Below, piece by piece: positions 1 to 5,719 of a DNA stretch of 12,904 bases; positions within the stretch are counted from its first letter, which is position 1; the number at the start of each line of letters is the position of its first letter. The notes beneath the pieces are model-generated. The model was not told the DNA's origin, did not search any database, and was given only the letters and a program-made list of their open reading frames with translations. Where the stretch lies: NCBI GenBank assembly GCA_035707965.1, contig DASSTJ010000059.1:1-12904 (forward strand), in the 5' to 3' direction. The translations under genes were made by a program, and so were the position numbers. Source of the stretch: DASSTJ01 sp035707965 (GTDB taxonomy: Bacteria; Actinomycetota; Actinomycetes; Actinomycetales; Angustibacteraceae).

Positions 1-911
1 AGGCAGGGCGTGCGGCCCGGCAGCACGAGCGGCCCGACGACGACCCGCTCGAGCGAGGCCACGACGGCGAGGTGCGGGGCGTCGTGGCGCACCAGGTCGT
101 CGCCTCGTCGCGAGTCCAGGACGTCGTCGGCCACCAGCACGGTGAGGTCGGGCCGGACGCTCCTGCGCCTGGCCGCCGTTCTCTTGCGGGTCGTGGCCGT
201 ACCTGCGTCTCGGACCCGTCGGACCGCCTGCTGCGCGGCGGCACCCGTGGACGTGCCGACGTCCGCCAGTGCCGCACCGGCGGGCAGGACGTCGCTGGGC
301 AGCACCGCGCTGCTGCTGGCGCAGGTCACGACGCCGACGCCGGCGCTCGCGAGGGTGGTCGCGACGGCCACGGCCACCCTGCCGTCGCCCTCGACGCGCA
401 CGTGCCGGCGGCTGCGCTCGGTGAGCAGCCGGACGCCGTCCCCGGCCCCCGGGTACGCGACTGCCCAGGCGTGCACGTCGGGCTCCAGCCGGTCCCGGGT
501 GGCCGGTGCGACCGTGAGGAGGTCGACGCGGTCGGCGGGCCGGTCGCCGCTGCGCTGGCGCACGAGGAGGTCCGCGTCCCGCAGCAGGCTCACGATGAGG
601 TCGACCCGCTCCGGAAGGATGCCCTGCTCCGAGGCCCACGCGCGCAGCTGGTGCACGGTGCGCGTTCCGTCCAACGCGGCCACGACGAGGTCGTCCCCCG
701 CCTGCAGGCCGGACACCACGGCGCCGGACGCGCGGGAGAGCCCGACCTGCAAGGTGCTGGCGTCCCGCCACACCTGGGGCAGCCCCGGGCGCAGCCGTGG
801 CCGCAGCGACGCGTCGAGCTGCTTCGCGGCGGTGGCGCTGCCCGGTCCGCTAGGTCCGCCGGATCGGGTCCGGCCGTCGGCCCCGCCGGGGCCGCCCGTG
901 CTTCCTGTCAT
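1..911 (-). CDS. ThiF/E1-like adenylyltransferase family protein (partial, C-terminus beyond left edge)
   Basis: This frame is open from an ATG at 911 to the left edge, giving 303 visible residues. A purine-rich GGGGGAAG lies just before the ATG. After a Gly/Ser/Thr-rich N-terminus comes an LRPGLPQVWRDASTLQVGLS stretch (about residues 37-56). This is typical of the actinobacterial proteins annotated as TOMM leader-peptide-binding or ThiF-family proteins. Further on are a beta-alpha segment rich in Val/Ala (GDGRVAVAVATTLASAGVGVV) and, at the edge, PHLAVVASLERVVVGPLVLPGRTPC. That last stretch is where this family normally continues into a CLRC zinc-type motif. By family knowledge it is related to E1/MoeB enzymes that bind ATP and a protein or peptide tail; its substrate here is unknown. 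No cyclodehydratase, precursor peptide or dehydrogenase gene is visible, so a role in RiPP synthesis is not supported by context. The family assignment is fairly firm; the function is not. Confidence 0.8.
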   Translation of the reverse strand, partial: MTGSTGGPGGADGRTRSGGPSGPGSATAAKQLDASLRPRLRPGLPQVWRDASTLQVGLSRASGAVVSGLQAGDDLVVAALDGTRTVHQLRAWASEQGILPERVDLIVSLLRDADLLVRQRSGDRPADRVDLLTVAPATRDRLEPDVHAWAVAYPGAGDGVRLLTERSRRHVRVEGDGRVAVAVATTLASAGVGVVTCASSSAVLPSDVLPAGAALADVGTSTGAAAQQAVRRVRDAGTATTRKRTAARRRSVRPDLTVLVADDVLDSRRGDDLVRHDAPHLAVVASLERVVVGPLVLPGRTPC

Positions 912-941
912 GCCTTCCCCCTTCGTCGAGCGGGTTCCAGC

Positions 942-969
942 GTGGCAGGGGTCTGTCGGGTGGCAGGGG
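942..969. repeat. 10-bp direct repeat upstream of the ThiF-like gene
   Basis: GTGGCAGGGG occurs at 942-951 and again at 960-969, an 18-nt period, about 30-60 nt upstream of the ThiF-like start at 911. The rest of 912-1015 holds no gene and no clear -35/-10 pair. The repeat could be an operator half-site pair, but this is only inferred from its position. Confidence 0.4.
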
Positions 970-1015
970 CGTCGTCCACAGGGTCGTGAGCGACCCGCAT
1001 CGGCCCCGGACACGC

Positions 1016-1049
1016 CGACGGGCGGCTCGCTGTCGCGAGCCGCCCGTCG
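1016..1049 (-). terminator. Strong hairpin terminator after the DUF5679 gene
   Basis: CGACGGGCGGCTCGC (1016-1030) pairs perfectly with GCGAGCCGCCCGTCG (1035-1049) around a 4-nt loop. This makes a 15-bp stem starting 18 nt past the stop codon of the zinc-ribbon gene on the minus strand. No T-run follows, which is common for actinobacterial terminators. It should isolate the small gene from the ThiF-like gene downstream. Confidence 0.8.
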
Positions 1050-1067
1050 TGGGCGCAGGTGCTGCGC

Positions 1068-1232
1068 TCAGGCCTTGCCGAGGATGCGGTTCAGGTTCGT
1101 GCCGCACACCGGGCACTTGCCCTTGGCCATCCGGCGACCGTTCGTCTCGACGACGTTGCCCTCCGCCTCGCGCTTCTCCTTGCACTTCACGCAGTAGAAC
1201 TCGCCCTTGTAGGTCTCGCCGGTCTCAGCCAT
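1068..1232 (-). CDS. DUF5679-type small zinc-ribbon protein
   Basis: This 54-residue protein starts at ATG 1232, with AGGAG placed correctly upstream (AGGAGCAGGCAATG). It holds two CxxC pairs, C14-V-K-C17 and C40-P-V-C43, which should bind one zinc ion as a ribbon. Around them is the sequence FYCVKCKEKREAEG...GRRMAKGKCPVCGTNLNRI, characteristic of the small actinobacterial DUF5679 family. The conserved basic KGKCPVCGT...RILGKA end resembles ribbon domains that touch nucleic acids or ribosomes, but no function is established. The gene stands alone, with a long divergent gap upstream and a terminator directly downstream, so it is probably transcribed as a single gene. Longer readings of the same frame up to 1664 lack a ribosome site and have shadow-like composition. 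Confidence 0.9.
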   Translation of the reverse strand: MAETGETYKGEFYCVKCKEKREAEGNVVETNGRRMAKGKCPVCGTNLNRILGKA

Positions 1233-1380
1233 TGCCTGCTCCTGTCGTCTGGTGGTGCCCCGCCCGGGTGCCGGGAGGTGGCGGTGGGTGTCGGTAGCGC
1301 AGGCGGGCTGCCTACGGGCGCGGCGCTGGGCTCCGGTCGGTGCGTGGAGCCGGCAGCGTTCGTGCTCACCGAGCGCGCCA

Positions 1381-1407
1381 ACCTTAGTCCAGGTCGTGCT
1401 CAGCACG
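1381..1407 (-). promoter_or_regulatory. Candidate promoter and palindromic operator for the DUF5679 gene
   Basis: On the minus strand TAAGGT (1386-1381) fits the actinobacterial -10 pattern TAnnnT. Just upstream of it in the direction of transcription sits CGTGCTCAGCACG (1395-1407), a perfect 6+1+6 palindrome that overlaps the expected -35 spacer. CGTGCTCA also recurs as a direct repeat at 1361-1368. No good -35 hexamer is visible. The leader to the start at 1232 would be about 145 nt, so the promoter call is tentative. Confidence 0.35.
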
Positions 1408-1451
1408 CACAAGCGCCGTTCGCACCGGCGTGCCGCGTGTCGCGTCCCGCC

Positions 1452-1535
1452 TGTGGACAACGTGGGGACGACACGGTGGATCGTGGGGGACGACACGCCG
1501 TTGCCGGCGACGCGCTGTGGACAACCTGTGGACGA
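1452..1535 (-). promoter_or_regulatory. Cluster of DnaA-box-like sequences (TTGTCCACA)
   Basis: TGTGGACAA occurs at 1452-1460 and 1516-1524, followed by a one-mismatch copy TGTGGACGA at 1527-1535, all in the same orientation. The reverse complement TTGTCCACA is the DnaA-box form preferred in Streptomyces and other high-GC actinobacteria. A further one-mismatch copy in the opposite orientation, TCGTCCACA, lies at 972-980 upstream of the ThiF-like gene. The cluster lies in a gene-free divergent gap. Whether DnaA binds here is inference. There is no dnaA, dnaN or recF gene nearby, so this is not the usual oriC context. Confidence 0.45.
1461..1497. repeat. 15/16-nt direct repeat
   Basis: CGTGGGGACGACACG (1461-1475) recurs as CGTGGGGGACGACACG (1482-1497), identical apart from one extra G. 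The copies start 21 nt apart, close to two helical turns. They lie between the first and second DnaA-box-like sites. Their purpose is unknown; an operator pair is possible. Confidence 0.5.
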
Positions 1536-1550
1536 GTTCCACCCGTCTGT

Positions 1551-1573
1551 CGGTTCCCGTCGGTACGGTTCCC
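1551..1573. repeat. 8-nt direct repeat CGGTTCCC
   Basis: CGGTTCCC appears at 1551-1558 and 1566-1573, a 15-nt period. It is a further short direct repeat in the same divergent gap. It could be chance, but it adds to a region unusually dense in short repeats. Confidence 0.3.
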
Positions 1574-1658
1574 CGCAGTGACCGGGCGCGAGCCCCGCTC
1601 CCACGGCAGGCTCGGCTGAGGCGCGCAGGCGGACGGAAGAGCGAGCGCACGACGAACG

Positions 1659-1700
1659 CTTCACGACCAGCTCTTCACGACGGACTCTTCACGACGAACG
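1659..1700. repeat. Three 14-nt tandem repeats upstream of the metallopeptidase
   Basis: CTTCACGAC begins at 1659, 1673 and 1687, an exact 14-nt period. The tails between copies differ (CAGCT, GGACT, GAACG). ACGAACG also flanks the block on both sides. The last copy ends directly before the GAGGTGG ribosome-binding region of the gene starting at 1713. The repeats therefore lie in its leader or promoter and could bind a regulator or be a small slippage tract. Confidence 0.55.
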
Positions 1701-1712
1701 AGGTGGCACTCG

Positions 1713-2261
1713 GTGAGCAGCGAGGTGACCCGCGGGGTCGAGGTGCGACGAAGTCGCCGACGACGCCGCACCGTGAGCGCCTACCGCGAGGCGGGCCGCA
1801 CCGTCGTGCTCATCCCGGCCGCTTTCACCCGGCGGCAGGAGCAGGAGTGGGTGGCCACCATGGTGGCCCGGCTCGAGCGCCAGGACCGTCGGCGTCGTCC
1901 GAGCGACTCGGCCCTGGCGTCGCGCGCGGCCGAGCTGTCGGGGCGGTACCTGGGCGGCGCGGCTCGGCCCACCAGCGTCGCCTGGGTCGACAACCAGCGG
2001 TCCCGATGGGGCTCGTGCACGCCGCTGGACGGCACGATCCGCATCAGCTCGCGGGTGCGGGGCATGCCGTCCTGGGTGCTGGACTACGTGCTGCTGCACG
2101 AGCTGGCCCACCTCATCCAGCCGCGGCACGGGCCTCACTTCTGGGCGCTGCTCGAGTCGTACCCGCGCACCGAGCGAGCGCGCGGCTACCTCGAGGGCGT
2201 CGCGGCGACGGCCGGGCTGCAGCTGGAGGACGACGAGCCTGAGCCAGCTGACCGGGCCTGA
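1713..2261 (+). CDS. YgjP/M48-type zinc metallopeptidase (DUF45 family)
   Basis: This 182-residue protein is predicted to be cytosolic, with no signal peptide. Its N-terminus is strongly basic (VEVRRSRRRRR, residues 9-19). A WGSC motif follows at 99-102. The catalytic zinc motif HELAHL is at 129-134, with a further histidine at H139 and the family signature HGPHFW at 139-144. H129 and H133 with H139 are the expected zinc ligands and E130 the general base. The family is related to the SprT/WLM/YgjP group of metallopeptidases. Its physiological substrate is unknown. The GTG start at 1713 has GAGGTGG about 6 nt upstream. The acidic tail after residue 170 is poorly conserved in appearance. The gene faces the DUF2342/Nudix unit and diverges from the zinc-ribbon gene. 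Confidence 0.9.
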   Translation: MSSEVTRGVEVRRSRRRRRTVSAYREAGRTVVLIPAAFTRRQEQEWVATMVARLERQDRRRRPSDSALASRAAELSGRYLGGAARPTSVAWVDNQRSRWGSCTPLDGTIRISSRVRGMPSWVLDYVLLHELAHLIQPRHGPHFWALLESYPRTERARGYLEGVAATAGLQLEDDEPEPADRA

Positions 2262-2321
2262 CGTTCGTCGTCCGGTGCCGGCGCGCCAGCGGGGGTGGCT
2301 GGCTTCGCTCTGGCGAACGGA
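2262..2321. terminator. Candidate bidirectional terminator between convergent genes
   Basis: The 60-nt gap between two convergent stop codons holds GCCAGC (2285-2290) pairing with GCTGGC (2298-2303) around a GGGGGTG loop. A second small hairpin follows, TTCGC (2304-2308) with GCGAA (2313-2317). An outer CGTTCG/CGAACG pair (2262-2267 with 2314-2319) could close the whole. No T-run is present. Convergent context makes a terminator likely, though the stems are short. Confidence 0.45.
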
Positions 2322-2927
2322 TCAGCCCCGCCCGCGCAGCCGAGAGACGAGGGCGTGGAGGCGACTGGGCAGGTCGGGGACGACGTCCGGCGGCAGCGCG
2401 TCCACCGGCCACCACGCCACGTCGTCGCTCTCCGCGGAGACCGTCGTGGCGGCGCTCCGGTCGGCGGTCGCGGCGAAGGCCACGTCCAGGTGCTCGGCGC
2501 AGCGCCCGAACGCGGACGACAACGCGTGCCGGTCGAGGTCCACGGGCTCGTGGCCCAGGGGCCGCAGGTCGGTCAGGCCGGACTCCTCGCGGGCCTCGCG
2601 GATCGCCGCGTCCGCCAGGGTGCGGTCGCCTGGTTCGAGGTGCCCGCCGAACTGCACCCAGAAGCGGCCCTTGCCGTGCAGGCACAGCAGCACGTGCTGC
2701 GCCCTCTCGTCGAGGACGAAGCAGCTGGCCGTGAGGTGCGACGGCGGACCCTCGCGCCACAGGCCGTCCGGGTGGGCCGCCAGGTGGCTCAGGTACTGCT
2801 GGCGCAGCTCCTCCTGCCGCGCCGACGGCGCCCGCCAGCGGGCCAGCACGTCACGGGCGTCGAGCAGCAGCCCGTGCCGGACGTCGGCGCGCTGGCCCGT
2901 GCTGTCGTCGACCACCCGCTCAGGCAC
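2322..2927 (-). CDS. Nudix hydrolase
   Basis: This 201-residue protein is taken from the GTG at 2927. GTGCCTGA overlaps the stop of the upstream DUF2342 gene by 8 nt, so translation is probably coupled; no independent ribosome site is clear. The first 65 residues are an N-terminal extension. The Nudix fold runs from about 66 to 192, with the Nudix helix at about 95-118: GHLEPGD, then REAREESGL with R110, E111, E114 and E115 as the metal-binding core. The spacer between D101 and R110 is eight residues, one more than the textbook GX5EX7REUXEEXGU. From memory this occurs in a common actinobacterial subgroup. Members cleave nucleoside diphosphates linked to another moiety; the substrate here cannot be told. 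The same frame stays open further upstream, but that part lies under the DUF2342 gene and is a shadow. Confidence 0.88.
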   Translation of the reverse strand: MPERVVDDSTGQRADVRHGLLLDARDVLARWRAPSARQEELRQQYLSHLAAHPDGLWREGPPSHLTASCFVLDERAQHVLLCLHGKGRFWVQFGGHLEPGDRTLADAAIREAREESGLTDLRPLGHEPVDLDRHALSSAFGRCAEHLDVAFAATADRSAATTVSAESDDVAWWPVDALPPDVVPDLPSRLHALVSRLRGRG

Positions 2928-4407
2928 CGGTCGTGCCGCGGTCGTGCTCGTCGTCTGGCCCCTCCTCGTCGTCCGGCCCCTCCTCGTCGTCGTCCGGCCC
3001 CGGCTGACCGGGCGCGGCAGCCTCACTTCCCGGGAGGTCGCCGCGCAGCAGCGCCTCGATGGCGGCGTCGACAGCTGCGGACTCCTGGTCGTCGTCGGCG
3101 CGACGCTGGGCGTAGCCAGCGGGGTCGTCGAGATCCTCGCTCGAGGGCAGCAGGTCGGGGTGGTCCCACACGGCGTCGCGGCCCTCGAGCCCCCGGGCCC
3201 GCTCGATCGCCGTCCACAGGGCGACGGCGTCGCGCACGCGCCGGGGCCGCAGCTCGAGACCGACCAGCGCGGCGAAGGTGTGCTCGGCGGGTCCTCCGGT
3301 GGCACGACGTCGCCGCACCGTCTCGCGCAGCGCGTCGGCGTGCGGCAGCTGCCCGGCTGAGGCCGACACCACGACCTCGACCCACCCCTCGACCAGGGCG
3401 AGGGCCACCTCGAGCCGGCTGAGCGCGGACTCCTGCGCAGGGGTCCGCTGCGGCTCGAACAGCCCCTCGCTGAGCGCCTGCTGGATCGACGCCGGGTCGC
3501 TCGGGTCGGCGTCGCGGACGGCGGACTCGATGCGACTCGTGTCGATGGTGATGCCCCGGGCGTACGACTCCACGGCGCCCAGCAGGTGCGCGCCCAGCCA
3601 CGGCACGTGCGCGAAGAGGCGCGACCTCGCCGCCTCACGCAGGGCGAGGAACAGCCGCAGCTCGTCGGGCGGCACGTCGAGGCCATCGCCGACCACTGCC
3701 ACGTTGTCGGGCAGCAGCACGAGCGCGTGGTCGGCGACGAGGGGAAGCCCGATGTCGGTGCCGCTGACGACCTCGCCGGCCAGCGCGGCCACCGCCTGCC
3801 CGATCTGGAGCCCGAACACCGACCCGCCGACCTGACGCATCATCTGGTCGGCCGAGCCCATCATCGCGGCCACCTCGGGTGGCGCCTGGCCCCGCATGGC
3901 GCTCGCCATCGCGCCGGCGACGCTCTCGGCGACCGGCTCGACCAGCCGCTTCCACACGGGCAGCGTGCCCTCGACCCACTCGGCGCGGCTCCATGCGAGC
4001 AGCGGGCCCCCCGCGGGCGGCATCGTGGCGTGGTCGGTGAGCCAGAGGTCGGCCAGCCGCAAGGCCTCCGCGGTGGCGCGACGGTCGGCTCCGCCGACGC
4101 TGCGGTCACCGGTCTGCGCCACCGCCTGACGGGCCACGTCGGTCGCGAGCTGCCAGTTCACCGGCCCGCCGTCGCCGGGGGTCGAGAGCATGCGCTGCAC
4201 CTGGCCGATCAGGGCACCGAGCTGGGCGGGGTCGACCGCTGCGCCGGACCCGCCGAGCGCACGGGAGATCTGCTCGGCGGCCTCCGGCCCGAGCAGCTGC
4301 CCGAACATCTCGGCCATCGGGTCCTGGCCGGCCGACCGGCCTTCGTCGTCGGGCGTGCCGTCGTCGTCGTCGCCGGCGGGGCCGAATCCCATCGGTCGAT
4401 CGCTCAT
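2920..4407 (-). CDS. DUF2342-family protein (annotated zinc-dependent metalloprotease / putative hydrolase)
   Basis: This 495-residue protein has a good ribosome site (GGAG about 6 nt before ATG 4407). After an acidic, disordered N-terminus (residues 10-30), family-typical segments follow. These are PMAEMFGQLLGPEAAEQISR (30-49), WSRAEWVEGTLPVWKRLVEPVAES (139-162), QMMRQVGGSVFGLQIGQAVAALA (188-210), LREAARSRLFAHVPWLGAHLLGAVE (256-280), and LALVEGWVEVVV (336-347) with a long helical tail. These match DUF2342, from memory the family of M. tuberculosis Rv3195. The family is often called a zinc-dependent metalloprotease, yet no HExxH is present: the likely site reads EGWVE, and the earlier helix reads REAAR. 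Catalysis is therefore unproven. The C-terminus (470-490) is a short acidic repeat. It is the first gene of a two-gene unit with the Nudix gene and is divergent from the SDR-like gene. Confidence 0.85.
   Translation of the reverse strand: MSDRPMGFGPAGDDDDGTPDDEGRSAGQDPMAEMFGQLLGPEAAEQISRALGGSGAAVDPAQLGALIGQVQRMLSTPGDGGPVNWQLATDVARQAVAQTGDRSVGGADRRATAEALRLADLWLTDHATMPPAGGPLLAWSRAEWVEGTLPVWKRLVEPVAESVAGAMASAMRGQAPPEVAAMMGSADQMMRQVGGSVFGLQIGQAVAALAGEVVSGTDIGLPLVADHALVLLPDNVAVVGDGLDVPPDELRLFLALREAARSRLFAHVPWLGAHLLGAVESYARGITIDTSRIESAVRDADPSDPASIQQALSEGLFEPQRTPAQESALSRLEVALALVEGWVEVVVSASAGQLPHADALRETVRRRRATGGPAEHTFAALVGLELRPRRVRDAVALWTAIERARGLEGRDAVWDHPDLLPSSEDLDDPAGYAQRRADDDQESAAVDAAIEALLRGDLPGSEAAAPGQPGPDDDEEGPDDEEGPDDEHDRGTTGA
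2957..3001. repeat. 18-nt coding tandem repeat (acidic tail of DUF2342 protein)
   Basis: GGCCCCTCCTCGTCGTCC (2957-2974) is followed by a copy lacking only its last base (2975-2991), and a third partial copy begins with GGCCCC at 2996-3001. On the minus strand these encode PDDDEEG, PDDEEG and PDDEHD at the acidic C-terminus of the DUF2342 protein. The repeat probably varies in copy number between strains. Confidence 0.6.
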
Positions 4408-4546
4408 GTCGTCTCCAGCCTCCGGCTCGCGTGGTGACGAGGGCCTCGGAGCCGACGCCGCCCGCCTGAGAAGATGTGCCCACGAGGGTGCGTCGGCTTG
4501 TTGCCGCGAAACTCGTCCTCGATGACCCTAACCACGGGAGGCACGC
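4408..4546. promoter_or_regulatory. Divergent promoter region (DUF2342 / SDR-like genes)
   Basis: This 139-nt gap separates two divergent starts. GGGAGG at 4536-4541 is the ribosome site for the SDR-like gene. On the minus strand TAGGGT fits TAnnnT near 4526-4531, but it would give a leader of about 120 nt for DUF2342. On the plus strand TTGCCG at 4501 is a possible -35 without a convincing -10. Promoters must lie here, but I cannot pin them to bases. Confidence 0.4.
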
Positions 4547-5719
4547 GTGAGTTCCACACCCGCCGCCGTGCCCGGGAGCCACGCAGGGCGGGTTCGCAAG
4601 CGGCGAACACGACGGTCCGCACGCTCCCTCCCGGTGGTGGCGGTGACGGGTGCGGCCTCACCGCTGGGCCGTCGGGTCGTCGACCGGTTGGCCGCGCGTA
4701 CGCAGCCGTTGGCCGGCGCAGACGCCGAGGTCTCCGCGGTGCTCGCCCTCGACACCGAGCGCGGCACCGCGCAGCACGCCCAGTGGCGCATCGGACCCCT
4801 CGACGACCCGAGCGTCGCCGACCGGCTGCACGGGGCGGACGTCGTCGTGCACCTGGCGCCCGCAGCCGACCTCGGTGCAGCGCTGGCCGTCACGTCGTCG
4901 ACCCGCCGGGAGGACGTCGTCCGCCGGGCCCAGGCCGTCATCACCTCGGCCGCCGCGGTGGGGGCGCGTCGGGTCGTCGCGGTCACCAGCGCCATGGTGC
5001 TCGGTGCCGACGCGAGCAACCCCGTGCCTCTCGACGACGACGCGCCGGTGGCTGCGTTGCCCGACTCCGGTGTCGTCGGCGACCTGCTCGAGGTCGAGCA
5101 GGTGCTCGCGCGGGCATCGCGGTCGCACCCTGGGCTCGCAGTCACGGTGCTGCGGCCCGCCACCGTGGTCGGTGACCCGGACGAGGGCCTCGACACGGTC
5201 GTGAGCCGCCACTTCGAGGCGCCGCGGCTGCTCGTGCTGCGCGACGACGTCGACAACGTCTTCCAGCTCTGCCACCTCGCCGACCTGGCCGAGGCGGTCG
5301 CCGTCGCGGTCGTGCAGGGGATCGAGGGCGCGCTCACGGTCGGCTGCGACGGGGCGCTGACGCAGCCGCAGATCGAGCACCTGTCGGGCATGCGGCGCGT
5401 CGAGCTGCCGCCCGGACTCGCCTTCTCGACCGCAGAGCGACTGCACCGCGTCGGCGTCCTGCCCACGCCGCCCGGTGACCTCGCCTACGTGGCCTACCCG
5501 TGGGCCGTGTCGTCACGGCGGCTGCGCGAGGCCGGGTGGCAGCCAGCGTTCGACAACGAGACCTGCCTGGGCCTGCTGCTGGAAGGAGTGCGTGGCCACC
5601 ACGCCGTCGCGTCGCGCCGGCTCGACCGCAAGGACGCCGCGCTCGGAGCGGCCGGGGCTGCCGTAGCACTCATGGGCACCGCAGCGATCGTGCGGCGCCG
5701 GCGACGACGGGAGACGTGA
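4547..5719 (+). CDS. SDR-like NAD(P)-binding protein with C-terminal membrane anchor
   Basis: This 390-residue protein starts at GTG 4547 with GGGAGG 5 nt upstream. After a basic, disordered N-terminus the Rossmann fold begins at residue 30 (VVAVTGAASPLGRRVVDRLAAR). The TGAASPLG turn at 34-41 is the dinucleotide-binding glycine motif of extended SDRs. VVVHLAPAAD (99-108), VVAVTSAMVLGA (143-154) and TVLRPATVVG (200-209) are further SDR strands. At the position where SDR enzymes carry the catalytic YxxxK, this protein reads VVGDLLEVEQ (176-185). Classical oxidoreductase or epimerase chemistry is therefore doubtful. Residues 364-382 form a hydrophobic Ala/Gly-rich helix followed by RRRRRR, consistent with a C-terminal transmembrane anchor with the enzyme domain in the cytoplasm. 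It leads the run into MoaE, overlapping it by 4 nt (GTGA). Confidence 0.82.
   Translation: MSSTPAAVPGSHAGRVRKRRTRRSARSLPVVAVTGAASPLGRRVVDRLAARTQPLAGADAEVSAVLALDTERGTAQHAQWRIGPLDDPSVADRLHGADVVVHLAPAADLGAALAVTSSTRREDVVRRAQAVITSAAAVGARRVVAVTSAMVLGADASNPVPLDDDAPVAALPDSGVVGDLLEVEQVLARASRSHPGLAVTVLRPATVVGDPDEGLDTVVSRHFEAPRLLVLRDDVDNVFQLCHLADLAEAVAVAVVQGIEGALTVGCDGALTQPQIEHLSGMRRVELPPGLAFSTAERLHRVGVLPTPPGDLAYVAYPWAVSSRRLREAGWQPAFDNETCLGLLLEGVRGHHAVASRRLDRKDAALGAAGAAVALMGTAAIVRRRRRRET

Noticed and set aside
10..1197. Long plus-strand frames over the left end (395 and 305 codons)
   Set aside because: They are antisense to the ThiF-like gene, whose minus-strand product has recognisable family motifs. 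The plus products are low-complexity Arg/Ser/Ala or Gly/Arg/His-rich.
1452..1535. Chromosomal replication origin
   Set aside because: DnaA-box-like sequences are present, but there is no AT-rich unwinding region and no dnaA, dnaN, recF, gyrB, rpmH or parAB gene in the window.
1395..1700. CRISPR array
   Set aside because: The repeats here are of different short sequences (8-16 nt), at most three copies each, without 24-40 nt repeats and uniform spacers, and no cas gene is nearby.
1430..2242. A plus-strand frame crossing the 1233-1712 gap into the metallopeptidase gene
   Set aside because: It is out of frame with the HELAH-containing protein, has no ribosome site, and is low-complexity. The gap shows no supported gene on either strand.
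2322..3686. A 454-codon extension of the Nudix frame upstream
   Set aside because: The added 253 residues lie entirely under the DUF2342 gene and are Arg/Ser/Pro-rich. The GTG at 2927 gives a Nudix protein of normal size with an overlap typical of coupled genes.
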